A DNA stretch of 64,000 nucleotides from Actinomycetota bacterium (GCA_026392935.1 JAPLBE010000011.1:124001-188000); one strand, 5' to 3'; positions 48,202 to 57,055 are shown, counted from the first letter of the stretch. Numbers and translations are program-made. The notes: a model not told the origin generated them from the sequence alone.

Positions 48202-49047
48202 ATGTTACGTATAGCTGTTCCGAATAAGGGTTCTCTAGCTGATGCCTCAATAGAAATATTGAAAGAGGCTGGCTATAGGCAGCGTTCCGATTCCCGAGAT
48301 TTAGTTCTCATTGATCCCACTAATGGTGTGGAGTTCTACTATTTGCGTCCACGAGATATTGCTATTTATGTTGGTTCAGGAGAGTTAGAGGCAGGAATTA
48401 CCGGACGAGATTTGCTTATCGATTCAGGGGCAGTGGCAGAAGAGGTATTGGCTTTAGATTTTGGTTCCTCGACTTTTCGTTTCGCCGGCCCTGTCGGCAG
48501 TGGACTTACTGTTTCAAAAATGGCAGGAAAGAGAATTGCGACCGCGTATCCAGGTTTGGTGCAGTCGTATTTATCAAAAGCGAGTATCTCAGCTGAGGTC
48601 GTGAGACTTGATGGAGCGGTCGAGAGCAGCGTTCGTCTCGGCGTTGCTGATCTGATAGCCGACGTTGTCAGTACAGGAAATACTCTTCGCCAAGCAGGAT
48701 TAGAAGTTTTTGGTGACCCGATACTTAATTCTGAAGCCGTTCTCATCAAGGGATCACGGACAGGTACCGTGAATGAACTTGAGATTCTCGTTCGACGTTT
48801 ACAAGGAGTTGTTACAGCTCGTCAATATGTGTTACTTGATTACGATATTCCGAAGGTGAGCGTTGAACTAGCATGCGCAATCACTCCAGGTCTTGAATCA
48901 CCAACAATTTCTCCGTTGCAGAAGCAGGACTGGGTTGCTGTCCGTGCGATGGTCCTTAGGAAAGATACAAATCGTTTGATGGATGAGCTATGGGCACTAG
49001 GAGCACGTGGAATTCTTGTGACCGACATTCACGCTTGTCGCTTGTAA
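48202..49047 (+). CDS. hisG: ATP phosphoribosyltransferase, long form
   Basis: HisG starts histidine synthesis and is feedback inhibited by histidine. The 281-residue long form has the catalytic part ([35 protein letters not shown] loop [17 protein letters not shown]) and the C-terminal regulatory ACT-like domain (about residues 210-281), so no hisZ is needed. ATG 48202, five bases after AGGGAG, is preferred over the TTG of the track. Confidence 0.95.
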   Translation: MLRIAVPNKGSLADASIEILKEAGYRQRSDSRDLVLIDPTNGVEFYYLRPRDIAIYVGSGELEAGITGRDLLIDSGAVAEEVLALDFGSSTFRFAGPVGSGLTVSKMAGKRIATAYPGLVQSYLSKASISAEVVRLDGAVESSVRLGVADLIADVVSTGNTLRQAGLEVFGDPILNSEAVLIKGSRTGTVNELEILVRRLQGVVTARQYVLLDYDIPKVSVELACAITPGLESPTISPLQKQDWVAVRAMVLRKDTNRLMDELWALGARGILVTDIHACRL

Positions 49048-49048
49048 T

Positions 49049-50251
49049 CTACTTTCTCGGAGCTCCAGCACCTTCTACATCTTCACGAGAAATTCCAAGC
49101 AAGTACAACACTGAGTCGAGATAAGGTGCCGACACTGAACTATCGGCAGCCGCTTTAACCGCAGGTTTTGCATTAAATGCGATCCCCATACCCGCGATGG
49201 CAATCATGTCCAAGTCATTTGCGCCATCACCGATAGCAATAGTTTGCGCCAGTTCTATGCCTTCAGCCATCGCAAAATCTCTTAAGGCTTGAGCTTTGCC
49301 GGCTCTATCGATGACATTACCGGAGACTCGACCTGTGAGCTTACCGTCGAGAATTTCTAACGAATTTGCTCGGTAGTGTGTGATTCCCAACGCCTGTACT
49401 AAGGGTTCGATCACTTCGATAAAACCACCAGAGACAATCGCTACGATATCGCCCAACTTATGTAGTGTATCAACAAGGGTTTTCGCACCGGGTGTGAGTG
49501 AAATTTCTTTACGCACATCATCAATGACTGAACTCGGAAGCCCTTCGAGTAACGCGACTCGGGCATGCAAACTTTGAGCGAAATCCAGATCGCCCTTCAT
49601 GGCTCGTTCAGTAATTTCTTTTACTTCTGTCTGGACTCCGGCATGTGCAGCCAGTAATTCAATAACTTCTTGTTGAATGAGCGTTGAATCAACATCCAAA
49701 ATAACTAGTTTCTTCGCCCACCGCATCAAACCACCAGGGGAGACCACTATATCTATTGCATGTTCAATGGATACCTGTGCCAATTTATGACGCAAGACCA
49801 TGGATTCGACTCCAGAGACTGTAAATTCAATAGCAGTAATTGGGTAACTAGCAGTTCTATGAATTCGTTCAATATTGCCACCTTGAGATGAAATTCCGTC
49901 GGCTATTGCAGCGATAGCAGAGGGCATCAGAGGACTACCCAAGGCAACAACGTGTACAAGGCCACTCTTGGCCGCGATAGATGATGATCCTTGTTCGGAA
50001 AATGATGTAGCGATATCAACCTTTAGATTCGCAGCGCAAAGATTTAAATCGTCATCAAGAGCTTGTGCATGGTCTGGATTCAATGCGATCAGAACAGTAA
50101 GGATCAATCGCTCGCGAATAACAACCTGTTCGATATCCAAGATCGTGAGTGAAAAGGGAGCCAGCGCGTCGAAGAGTGCCTTAGTGATTCCAGGAGTATC
50201 GATTCCGGATACGAGAATTAGTCCGGTGAACTGACTCTTCTCTTCGCTCAT
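49049..50251 (-). CDS. serB: Phosphoserine phosphatase with N-terminal ACT domains
   Basis: SerB performs the last step of serine synthesis. Two ACT-like regions (about residues 1-170) are followed by an HAD phosphatase with LVILDVDSTLIQQEV (DxDxT nucleophile), IVSGGFIEVIEPL and AIGDGANDLDMI. This matches the 409-residue mycobacterial SerB2 layout. The track start at 50275 is eight codons longer; ATG 50251 follows a -10 by seven bases. It converges on hisG with one base between stops. Confidence 0.93.
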   Translation of the reverse strand: MSEEKSQFTGLILVSGIDTPGITKALFDALAPFSLTILDIEQVVIRERLILTVLIALNPDHAQALDDDLNLCAANLKVDIATSFSEQGSSSIAAKSGLVHVVALGSPLMPSAIAAIADGISSQGGNIERIHRTASYPITAIEFTVSGVESMVLRHKLAQVSIEHAIDIVVSPGGLMRWAKKLVILDVDSTLIQQEVIELLAAHAGVQTEVKEITERAMKGDLDFAQSLHARVALLEGLPSSVIDDVRKEISLTPGAKTLVDTLHKLGDIVAIVSGGFIEVIEPLVQALGITHYRANSLEILDGKLTGRVSGNVIDRAGKAQALRDFAMAEGIELAQTIAIGDGANDLDMIAIAGMGIAFNAKPAVKAAADSSVSAPYLDSVLYLLGISREDVEGAGAPRK

Positions 50252-50258
50252 ATGGGGC

Positions 50259-50264
50259 AGATTA
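50259..50264 (-). promoter_or_regulatory. -10 hexamer TAATCT before serB
   Basis: TAATCT on the minus strand ends seven bases before the ATG at 50251. It supports both a leaderless transcript and the shorter start. Confidence 0.45.
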
Positions 50265-50335
50265 TCGCGAATCACGCCGAGTTAGGCGACCATTTTCGAG
50301 TGATTCCTCAATAAAGGCTATATCTTTTGTCACCT

Positions 50336-51124
50336 ATGAGTACCGGTCGTGTTTTAGAACTGCGCGATGTCACCGTTCGACGTGGACAGAGAAATATTCT
50401 CGGACCTATCAATCTCGCGATTTCCGCTGGTGAACGTTGGGTTGTTCTAGGCCCTAATGGCGCTGGCAAATCGACTCTTTTACAAATTCTTTCAACTCGC
50501 CTTTTTCCGACCGGCGGAAAAGTTTTTCTTCTCGATGAAGAGATGGGCAAAGTTGATGTGTGGGAACTTCGCACTCGAATAGGTATATGCGGTGCTCTTG
50601 TCTCAGAAGAAATTCCTTATGAGGAGAAAGTTCGTGATGTCGTACTCACGGCTGCATATGCAATATTGGGGAGATGGAATGAAGCATACGATTTATGGGA
50701 TGAGTCTCGAGCGGTAGCTCTCCTTACTACCTTTGGTGTCAGAAACCTAGCTGATCGTGAGTACGGGACTCTGTCTGAGGGTGAGAGAAAGCGGGTGCAA
50801 ATCTCACGAGCACTTATGGCAGATCCTGAACTATTACTTCTCGATGAACCTGCTGCAGGTTTAGATCTTGGAGGTCGCGAAGATTTGTTGAAGAGATTCT
50901 CTGTTTTCGCAGCAGACCCACATGCACCAGCGTCAATTCTGGTGACACATCACATTGAAGAGATCCCTGCTGGAACAACGCATGCATTGATTCTAAAAGA
51001 TGGACTAGCTGCGGTTTCTGGACCAATCAGAGAAGTCATAACTAGTGAGCATATGTCTAATATCTTTGAGCTTCCAATGGAGGTTTCACATGACGGCTCG
51101 AGATTCTTTGCCCGTGCACTCTAG
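50336..51124 (+). CDS. Stand-alone ABC transporter ATPase, substrate unknown
   Basis: The 262-residue protein has Walker A GPNGAGKST (near residue 40), the signature LSEGERKRVQ and Walker B LLLLDEPAAG, so the nucleotide-binding domain is complete. No permease or binding protein is nearby. Actinobacteria commonly keep an orphan ATPase divergent from serB. TATCTT at 50321-50326 may be the -10, nine bases from ATG 50336; the track start is a TTG at 50327. Role unknown. Confidence 0.8.
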   Translation: MSTGRVLELRDVTVRRGQRNILGPINLAISAGERWVVLGPNGAGKSTLLQILSTRLFPTGGKVFLLDEEMGKVDVWELRTRIGICGALVSEEIPYEEKVRDVVLTAAYAILGRWNEAYDLWDESRAVALLTTFGVRNLADREYGTLSEGERKRVQISRALMADPELLLLDEPAAGLDLGGREDLLKRFSVFAADPHAPASILVTHHIEEIPAGTTHALILKDGLAAVSGPIREVITSEHMSNIFELPMEVSHDGSRFFARAL

Positions 51125-51737
51125 TTGGGGTCCAGTACTTGCACCGCACAGGAGTCTGATTGACTCCATACTTGCCACAATTGAAGATCAGGAAATAACA
51201 CCGGGAGTAGACCAGATTTTTTCCAGCCTCGAATTAGATGTAGCACAAGTAAAGTGCATCATCATTGGTCAAGATCCCTATCCAACAAGAGGAACTGCGC
51301 ATGGTCTTGCCTTCTCGGTACCTAAGGAAGTGCAGAAAATTCCCGCTTCGCTTGCGAATATATTTTCAGAACTAGAAAGTGATATTGGATTAGAGAGACC
51401 GACGCATGGAGATTTAAGTTCGTGGATGTCAGAAGGAGTTCTCTTGTTGAATCGAGTGCTCACGACGCGCATTGGTGAAAGTGATGCGCATAAAGGCCTG
51501 GGCTGGCAGACTGTTACGGAAGCAATAGCTGAAGAAGCTGCCAAACGAGATGCAATTGCAATTCTTTGGGGGAGACAGGCTCAAGGGCTGCGAGATCTAT
51601 TCCCGTTAAGGGTTGAATCTGCACACCCCAGCCCCCTCAGTGCATACCGAGGATTTTTTGGGAGCAAACCTTTTAGTCAAGTTAATTCGATGCTCAGAGC
51701 CACCAACCGATCAGAAATCAATTGGTCATTGAAGTAA
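51090..51737 (+). CDS. ung: Uracil-DNA glycosylase (family 1)
   Basis: Ung removes uracil from DNA to start base excision repair. The catalytic GQDPYPTRGTAHGLAFS near residue 60 and HPSPLSAYRGFFGSKPFSQVN near residue 183 are diagnostic. The track start at 51045 lies in the ABC gene; ATG 51090 has AATGGAGG upstream and gives 215 residues. A strong hairpin terminator follows. Confidence 0.95.
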   Translation: MTARDSLPVHSSWGPVLAPHRSLIDSILATIEDQEITPGVDQIFSSLELDVAQVKCIIIGQDPYPTRGTAHGLAFSVPKEVQKIPASLANIFSELESDIGLERPTHGDLSSWMSEGVLLLNRVLTTRIGESDAHKGLGWQTVTEAIAEEAAKRDAIAILWGRQAQGLRDLFPLRVESAHPSPLSAYRGFFGSKPFSQVNSMLRATNRSEINWSLK

Positions 51738-51741
51738 AGAA

Positions 51742-51794
51742 GAAGCGGGTCCTCGCCTGTTTGGCAAGGACCCGCTTCCTATATTTCTAGTTTC
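51742..51794 (+). terminator. Bidirectional rho-independent terminator between ung and the NCS2 permease gene
   Basis: GAAGCGGGTCCT (51742-51753) and AGGACCCGCTTC (51767-51778) form a perfect 12-pair stem around a 13-base loop, itself able to pair GCC with GGC. A T-rich run (TTTCTTTTTT) follows a few bases later on the plus strand. It separates two convergent genes and is the only clear terminator in the window. Confidence 0.85.
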
Positions 51795-51798
51795 TTTT

Positions 51799-53235
51799 TT
51801 AACCAACCCAGTTATTAATTGGTGATGACAAGAAGTAGATCATGAAAAGACCGGATACAAGTAGAAGCAGAGGATGTACTTCCTTGCGACGACCTTGCAT
51901 CACTCGAATTACTACATGTGAGACAAATCCGGCGCCGATACCTACTGAGATGTTGTAAGTAAATGGCATCAAAATGATTGTCAAGAAGGCGGGAATCGCA
52001 ATTCCGTAATCTTCCCAATCAATTGCCTTGATTTGAGTCATCATGAGGAATCCAACAATTACCAGCGCTGGAGTTGCTGCTTCGTAGGGAATGATTGCAA
52101 CAAGCGGCGCAAGGAACGTTGTCAACAAGAAACAAACTCCCGTTACTACGGACGCAAGACCCGTACGTGCGCCTTCACCAACTCCTGCCGCTGATTCAAT
52201 GTAGCTGGTGTTAGAAGAGATGCTTCCAGCACCGCCTGCAGCAGCTGCGATTGAGTCGACAAGAAGAATTCGATCGTTGTTTGGAATGTTTCCATCTTTA
52301 TCAATCAAACCTGCTTCGTGACCAATTGCGGTGACTGTACCCACGGTGTCAAAGAAGTCAGATAAGAGCAAAGTGAAAACAAGCAGAATCACTGTGATGA
52401 GAGGAATGCGATCAAGTGAACCAAAGAGATTGAACTGACCAAACAATCCAAAATCAGGAGTTGCTACAACGGCATCAGGCATCGCAGGGACGTTAAGTCC
52501 CCAACCTTTCGGATTTACCTTCCCTGTTGCTCCATCAAAATTTGGTCCAATCTTGAAAGATGTTTCGATGACTACTGCGACAACCGTAGCTGCGACTATT
52601 CCTATAAGAATCGCACCTTTAACCTTCTTAACCATTAGTCCGATAGTTAGGAAGAGACCAAGCGCGAAGACGATGATTGGCCAGCCTACGAGAGTTCCGC
52701 CATCACCAAGAGTTACAGGTACTGGACCAGAACCAGTGCGGCGCACAAAGCCGGCATCAACTAGGCCGATAAGTGCAATGAAAAGACCAATACCAACAGA
52801 GATCGCAACTTTAAGTTGGGCAGGTACAGCCTTAAACACAGCGGTTCGGAAACCAGTAAGGACCAGAACTGTGATGATCAAACCTTCTAGAACGACAAGT
52901 CCCATAGCATCGGCCCATGTCATCTGCGATGCGATGCCTACGGCTACGAATGTATTTAGTCCCAGACCTGTAGCAAGTGCCATCGGATACTTACCGATAA
53001 CACCCATAAGGATTGTCAGTACACCGGCCATGAGAGCGGTCATTGCGGCAACTAGAGCGAGATTAGGTGCGTCTCCGCCTCCGATGTACTTGCCGTCTGC
53101 ATCTTTAGCCAGACCAATAATTAGCGGATTGAGTGCGACGATATAAGCCATGGTGAAAAATGTTACGAGACCACCACGAACTTCGCGGCCGACCGTGGAA
53201 CCACGTTCTGATATTTTGAAATAGCTATCTAACAT
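51799..53235 (-). CDS. NCS2-family purine permease (AzgA/PbuG type)
   Basis: The 478-residue, multi-membrane-segment protein belongs to the AzgA-like branch of NCS2 transporters, which import adenine, guanine or hypoxanthine by proton symport. The N-terminus SERGSTVGREVRGGLVTFFTMAYI, the motif LFTLLLSDFFDTVGTVTAIG and SNTSYIESAAGVGEGARTG are typical. The last two hold residues that contact substrate in this branch. With apt it forms a purine salvage route. An AGGAAGG ribosome site precedes ATG 53235 and lies inside a structured leader. Confidence 0.9.
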   Translation of the reverse strand: MLDSYFKISERGSTVGREVRGGLVTFFTMAYIVALNPLIIGLAKDADGKYIGGGDAPNLALVAAMTALMAGVLTILMGVIGKYPMALATGLGLNTFVAVGIASQMTWADAMGLVVLEGLIITVLVLTGFRTAVFKAVPAQLKVAISVGIGLFIALIGLVDAGFVRRTGSGPVPVTLGDGGTLVGWPIIVFALGLFLTIGLMVKKVKGAILIGIVAATVVAVVIETSFKIGPNFDGATGKVNPKGWGLNVPAMPDAVVATPDFGLFGQFNLFGSLDRIPLITVILLVFTLLLSDFFDTVGTVTAIGHEAGLIDKDGNIPNNDRILLVDSIAAAAGGAGSISSNTSYIESAAGVGEGARTGLASVVTGVCFLLTTFLAPLVAIIPYEAATPALVIVGFLMMTQIKAIDWEDYGIAIPAFLTIILMPFTYNISVGIGAGFVSHVVIRVMQGRRKEVHPLLLLVSGLFMIYFLSSPINNWVG

Positions 53236-53312
53236 GACGAACCTTCCTGATTTTGGTAACGGGGGTGTTTGCGACCCCGTGTGAAGTGACGGCTCACATA
53301 CCGGGGGAAGGT
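53236..53312 (-). promoter_or_regulatory. Structured 5' leader of the purine permease, possible riboswitch
   Basis: In the minus-strand RNA, ACCUUCC (53312-53306) is perfectly complementary to GGAAGGU (53247-53241), which contains the ribosome site. Between them lie UGUGA/UCACA (53298-53294 with 53284-53280) and CGGGG/CCCCG (53279-53275 with 53264-53260), so the leader can fold as a multibranch structure hiding the ribosome site. An alternative pairing of CCCCG (53306-53302) with CGGGG would free it. It does not match any purine, xanthine or guanidine riboswitch consensus that I know. Confidence 0.45.
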
Positions 53313-53318
53313 GTTGTA

Positions 53319-53324
53319 AGACTA
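53319..53324 (-). promoter_or_regulatory. Possible -10 TAGTCT for the purine permease transcript
   Basis: TAGTCT on the minus strand would start RNA near 53312, exactly where the leader structure begins. No good -35 is seen. Confidence 0.3.
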
Positions 53325-53338
53325 GTTCAGCGAAATAT

Positions 53339-54007
53339 CTACTTACTGGTTAAACGCGCGAGAATTCCAAGAAAAATGGCCACAGATTGACCTATAAGCA
53401 GCGCAAAAAGGGCTGTTCCGACGCCTACTGTTCCTCCCAGAATCCAACCAGCCAGTAACACGAAAACTTCAATGCCCATTCTTACGCGGCCCACACGGAT
53501 TCCAGTCTTGAAGTGAATGCCAGTCATTGCGCCGTCTCGGGGTCCAGGACCTAACCCACACGTGATGTAGATAGCTGAACCTAAGCCCACAAGAGAGATA
53601 CCTAGAAGTGCAAAAAGAATCCCTGAGAATAGATTTTGTTGCTCCGGAAAGATATGTGTTCCAATTTCTATAAAGAGTGCAATTAAAACTATATTTGAAA
53701 GAGTTCCGAATCCGGGTCTCTCTTTAAGTGGAATCCAGATGAGAAGTACGAATACGCTGATATAAAATGTGGCCCACCCGACTGTTAAATCAGTTCGTCG
53801 CGTAACCCCTTGCGCCAAGACCGTCCATGGAGCATTGCCAGTATTGCCTTGAATGAGAAGTGAATCGCCAAGTCCAAAAATTGCGAGCCCAAAGAAAAGA
53901 ATTGTAACTCGACTAATTGAAAGATCCCAACGACCCTTAGCGGTCCATGGCGTGATAGGTACTGTTTTATGAGGCTTGAAATGACCGATGATTTCGTTGA
54001 AATTCAT
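53339..54007 (-). CDS. YczE-like membrane protein, function unknown
   Basis: The 222-residue protein has about five membrane segments and the family motif GLGPGPRDGAMTG near residue 148, together with an earlier GLGDSLLIQGNTGNAPW. This is the pattern of the YczE/YitT-like membrane proteins of Gram-positive bacteria. No transport substrate is established. It diverges from the DUF554 gene across only 22 bases. Confidence 0.75.
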   Translation of the reverse strand: MNFNEIIGHFKPHKTVPITPWTAKGRWDLSISRVTILFFGLAIFGLGDSLLIQGNTGNAPWTVLAQGVTRRTDLTVGWATFYISVFVLLIWIPLKERPGFGTLSNIVLIALFIEIGTHIFPEQQNLFSGILFALLGISLVGLGSAIYITCGLGPGPRDGAMTGIHFKTGIRVGRVRMGIEVFVLLAGWILGGTVGVGTALFALLIGQSVAIFLGILARLTSK

Positions 54008-54013
54008 TAGGGG

Positions 54014-54019
54014 AGTCTA
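54014..54019 (-). promoter_or_regulatory. -10 hexamer TAGACT for the YczE-like gene
   Basis: TAGACT (minus strand) ends six bases before ATG 54007. It overlaps the -10 of the opposite gene by two bases. Confidence 0.5.
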
Positions 54020-54023
54020 TAGT
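54018..54023 (+). promoter_or_regulatory. -10 hexamer TATAGT for the DUF554 gene
   Basis: TATAGT ends six bases before ATG 54030. Its expected -35 would lie within the YczE-like coding start. Confidence 0.55.
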
Positions 54024-54029
54024 TAAACA

Positions 54030-54761
54030 ATGTTCGTAGGACTTGGCACGCTAATAAATGTAGTAGCAATTGCAGTTGGCTCTTTCCTTGGTATCTCTCT
54101 TGGCTCAAAACTTGCTAAGAAATCTCAAAAGATGATCACTGATGTATTGGGTCTCATCACATTGCTTGGAGCGACTTCTGCGCTCATTCCTTTATGGTCC
54201 ACAAGTTTCATCCAAGCCTTACCCAAGGGATCTTCACTTCTCCTTGTTTTGGCTTCGATGTTGTTTGGTGGATTAATTGGCTCTGCGTTGAATCTTGAGA
54301 AAAGACTTGACTCCTTCGGAGAGAAACTTCGCAAACGTTTTGGAGCATCAAGTGAGAGCTCTTTTATTGAAGGTTTTGTCTCATCATCACTTTTGTTTGT
54401 CATCGGACCTCTTGCCATTTTGGGTAGCGTAAGCGATGGTATGTCGCAAGGCATTGATCAATTGATTTTGAAATCGTCGCTTGACTTCTTTGCCTCAATG
54501 GCCTTCGCCTCATCGTTAGGCTGGGGAGTAATGGCGTCGATTATTCCAGTTGCGATCTATCAAGGAGCCTGGACTGTCGCGGGCTTCTTCCTAGGTTCGG
54601 TTCTTGAGCCGTATCAGATCGAAGCGATGACAATTTGTGGGGGGTTGATGCTGGTCGGAATTGGATTACGACTTTTGAACATCAAGAAAATTGCGGTAGG
54701 AAACCTGTTACCAGCTTTAGTTGTCGCTCCAATACTGGCAACAGTATTGCATTCCCTTTAA
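54030..54761 (+). CDS. DUF554 (YdfK-like) membrane protein
   Basis: The 243-residue protein has about six membrane segments and starts with GLGTLINVVAIAVGSFLGISLGSKL, typical of DUF554. The motif FVIGPLAILGSVSDGM near residue 126 is also conserved. Function is unknown; members are thought to be transporters. The stop codon interlocks with that of the convergent alcohol dehydrogenase gene. Confidence 0.85.
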   Translation: MFVGLGTLINVVAIAVGSFLGISLGSKLAKKSQKMITDVLGLITLLGATSALIPLWSTSFIQALPKGSSLLLVLASMLFGGLIGSALNLEKRLDSFGEKLRKRFGASSESSFIEGFVSSSLLFVIGPLAILGSVSDGMSQGIDQLILKSSLDFFASMAFASSLGWGVMASIIPVAIYQGAWTVAGFFLGSVLEPYQIEAMTICGGLMLVGIGLRLLNIKKIAVGNLLPALVVAPILATVLHSL

Positions 54762-55798
54762 ATTGTAGAAGTGTCGATCACAAAGCGATACTTAACATCA
54801 CTTGCAACAGTTCGGGTGTAAGCCGTGTTGATGTAGTCAGCCTTAATCACTTCAACGTCACTGACGATATTGTGATTACCGCAGAAATCGAGCATTTCCT
54901 GCAATTCAGGAATACCACCAATCATTGAGCCACCTATCGAACGTCGTCCATTGAGGAGAGCGCCAACTTCGACTGCATATGGCTTTCCAGGGAGTCCGAT
55001 TACAACAAGAGTGCCATCTTGGCGCAGCAGTGATAGGTACTGATTGATGTCTAATTCTGCGCTTACCGTATTTAGAATTACGTCGAATTCCTTTTCGTGT
55101 TTTTTGAATACTGAGGAATCGTTAGTAGAAACAAAATGATGAGCACCCATTGCTAGTGCATCTTTCTCTTTACTAGGGGAGTGAGACAAGACAGTCACTT
55201 CTGCGCCCATGGCTACCGAGAACTTAACACCCATATGTCCGAGTCCACCAAGACCCATAACTGCGACTTTCTTACCTGGACCAACGTTCCAATGTTTGAT
55301 GGGCGAGTACAAAGTAATACCCGCACACAGCAATGGCGCAACCCCTTCAAGTGGGAGGTTTTCTGGGATATGAACTGCGTAATCTTCATTTATAACAAAG
55401 TAATTGCTGTAGCCACCCATCGCGACTGTCTTTCCATCGCGCTCCAAGCCGTTGTACGTCCCAGTCATTGACTCTGCGCAGTATTGCTGGAGGCCAGCCT
55501 TGCAGTTATCGCATGTGCGGCAAGAATCCACAAAGACACCTACGCCGATGCGATCGCCAACTTTAAACTTTGAAACGGAAGATCCAACCTTCGTAACTAC
55601 GCCGGCAATTTCGTGACCAGGAACCATGGGAAATAGCGCCGGTCCCCACTCTTCGTTCACTTGATGGATATCTGAATGGCAAATACCGGAGAAGAGAATA
55701 TCCAGAGCTACGTCATGCGCTCCGATCTCTCGTCTATCGAATTGAAAGGGAACGAGATCAGTTTTTGCTGCCATTGCTGCATATGAACGTGTATTCAT
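54758..55798 (-). CDS. Zinc-dependent alcohol dehydrogenase (cinnamyl alcohol dehydrogenase family)
   Basis: The 346-residue medium-chain dehydrogenase has catalytic zinc ligands in SGICHSD and GHEIAGVV, structural zinc cysteines in CRTCDNCKAGLQQYC, and the Rossmann motif GLGGLGHMGVKF near residue 180. It resembles the YahK/CAD-type NADP-dependent aldehyde reductases. The substrate cannot be fixed; reduction of toxic aldehydes is plausible. It begins two bases after the thymidine kinase stop, so the two are probably co-transcribed. Confidence 0.88.
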   Translation of the reverse strand: MNTRSYAAMAAKTDLVPFQFDRREIGAHDVALDILFSGICHSDIHQVNEEWGPALFPMVPGHEIAGVVTKVGSSVSKFKVGDRIGVGVFVDSCRTCDNCKAGLQQYCAESMTGTYNGLERDGKTVAMGGYSNYFVINEDYAVHIPENLPLEGVAPLLCAGITLYSPIKHWNVGPGKKVAVMGLGGLGHMGVKFSVAMGAEVTVLSHSPSKEKDALAMGAHHFVSTNDSSVFKKHEKEFDVILNTVSAELDINQYLSLLRQDGTLVVIGLPGKPYAVEVGALLNGRRSIGGSMIGGIPELQEMLDFCGNHNIVSDVEVIKADYINTAYTRTVASDVKYRFVIDTSTI

Positions 55799-55800
55799 GA

Positions 55801-56469
55801 TTATCCTTTAGTCGTTGTGATTTCATTCTCGGTAAATGGAAGTGGATCTAAACTCATATGTCCTGAGCGTGATGCACGAGCAGTCACTTTTCGCATGTGG
55901 TGACGGCGACACAATACTTCATAAGCAATTTCGTCGCTCTTTCCAACATCACCCACTACCACTTGCTCGCCTTCAGTGACCATAACTCCGTTAATTGTTC
56001 GGGCATTATGGGTTGCACGTGATCCGCACCAACATAGTGCTTCAACTTGTAGAGTATTTACTCGGTCTGCGAGTTCTACCAACCGAGCAGAACCAGGAAA
56101 AAGTTTGGTGCGAAAGTCCGCCAAAATTCCAAATGCATACACGTCAATACCTAAACCATCAACGATTTTTGCCAACTGGTCTATTTGTTCCGGTTGGTAA
56201 AACTGCGCCTCATCACAGATGATGTAATCAATGCGGTCTCCGACCGAAAGATGTTCCACAACAAACTTATGTAAATCAAGTGTTTCTGCTACTTCTATCG
56301 CCTCGGATTGCAAACCTAAGCGCGAACTAATAACACCAGAACCAGCACGATCTTTATTGGTGAAAATGAGCCCAGAACGCCCACGGGATTTGTGGTTATG
56401 AGCGGTTTGAAGCGCAAGCGTAGATTTTCCGCTGTCCATAGTTCCGCAGTAGTACACAAGTTCAGCCAC
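55801..56469 (-). CDS. tdk: Thymidine kinase
   Basis: The 222-residue type II thymidine kinase salvages thymidine. The P-loop is YCGTMDSGKST, the lid precedes ICDEAQFY (Walker B and catalytic glutamate), and cysteines in CWCGSRATHNAR plus LCRRHH form the zinc site. Start is GTG. Actinobacteria such as mycobacteria lack tdk, so this is a lineage trait. The alcohol dehydrogenase gene follows closely. Confidence 0.93.
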   Translation of the reverse strand: MAELVYYCGTMDSGKSTLALQTAHNHKSRGRSGLIFTNKDRAGSGVISSRLGLQSEAIEVAETLDLHKFVVEHLSVGDRIDYIICDEAQFYQPEQIDQLAKIVDGLGIDVYAFGILADFRTKLFPGSARLVELADRVNTLQVEALCWCGSRATHNARTINGVMVTEGEQVVVGDVGKSDEIAYEVLCRRHHMRKVTARASRSGHMSLDPLPFTENEITTTKG

Positions 56470-56520
56470 GGGGGAATCTTGCCATGTAATTTCGAAAAGC
56501 GCGCCTAGTGCGCCATGAAT

Positions 56521-57048
56521 TTAGTGTGACATGAGCGAGTGAACCGGAAGCGAAGGAGAGTGCTGCTTTATTTTCCCCCGTCCTCCGAGGCTCGAAATTT
56601 CCATGAGAACAGATACGGCGCAAACACTTGCTCCAACATCCGAGAGTAGATCTAGCGCCGCTTCGATGGTTCCGCCTGTGGCTAACACATCATCAATAAG
56701 TAGAACTCGCGAACCTGTGACAAGCGCATCTCTATGAATCTGCAACTCGTCAGTTCCGTATTCAAGTCCGTAGGTGCGAGTAAATGTTGCGTGTGGGAGT
56801 TTTCCTTTTTTACGAATAGGTACGAATCCCACGTTTTTTCGTTGTGCAATCGCACTGGCTAAAATAAACCCACGAGCTTCGATTCCCGCAACAAAATCAT
56901 AGGAATCTGATACTTGCGAGAGTTCCTCGATCACTCTCTGAAATGACTCAGCATGAGATAAGAGCGGAGTAATATCCTGAAATAGAATTCCTGGAAGCGG
57001 GTAATCAGGTATCGCACGTATCCGCGATAACGCTTCTGAGATTTCCAT
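56521..57048 (-). CDS. apt: Adenine phosphoribosyltransferase
   Basis: Apt converts adenine and PRPP to AMP. The 175-residue protein has IPDYPLPGILFQDITPLL at the N-terminus, VAGIEARGFILASAIA, and the PRPP loop VLLIDDVLATGGTIEAAL. ATG 57048 follows TACGGT by seven bases; the track starts at a GTG three codons earlier. In many actinobacteria apt lies between secF and rel; here it has moved beside tRNA-Leu and near the purine permease. Confidence 0.93.
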   Translation of the reverse strand: MEISEALSRIRAIPDYPLPGILFQDITPLLSHAESFQRVIEELSQVSDSYDFVAGIEARGFILASAIAQRKNVGFVPIRKKGKLPHATFTRTYGLEYGTDELQIHRDALVTGSRVLLIDDVLATGGTIEAALDLLSDVGASVCAVSVLMEISSLGGRGKIKQHSPSLPVHSLMSH

Positions 57049-57055
57049 TGTCACC

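Noticed and set aside
52553-53146. 197-residue plus-strand ORF opposite the NCS2 permease gene
   Set aside because: It lies wholly antisense to a clear membrane transporter; its threonine, proline and arginine-rich composition is that of a reverse-frame shadow.
53236-53338. Known purine riboswitch before the NCS2 permease gene
   Set aside because: The leader lacks the conserved junction and loop bases of the purine riboswitch; only the general RBS-sequestering architecture remains, so it is reported as an unassigned candidate.
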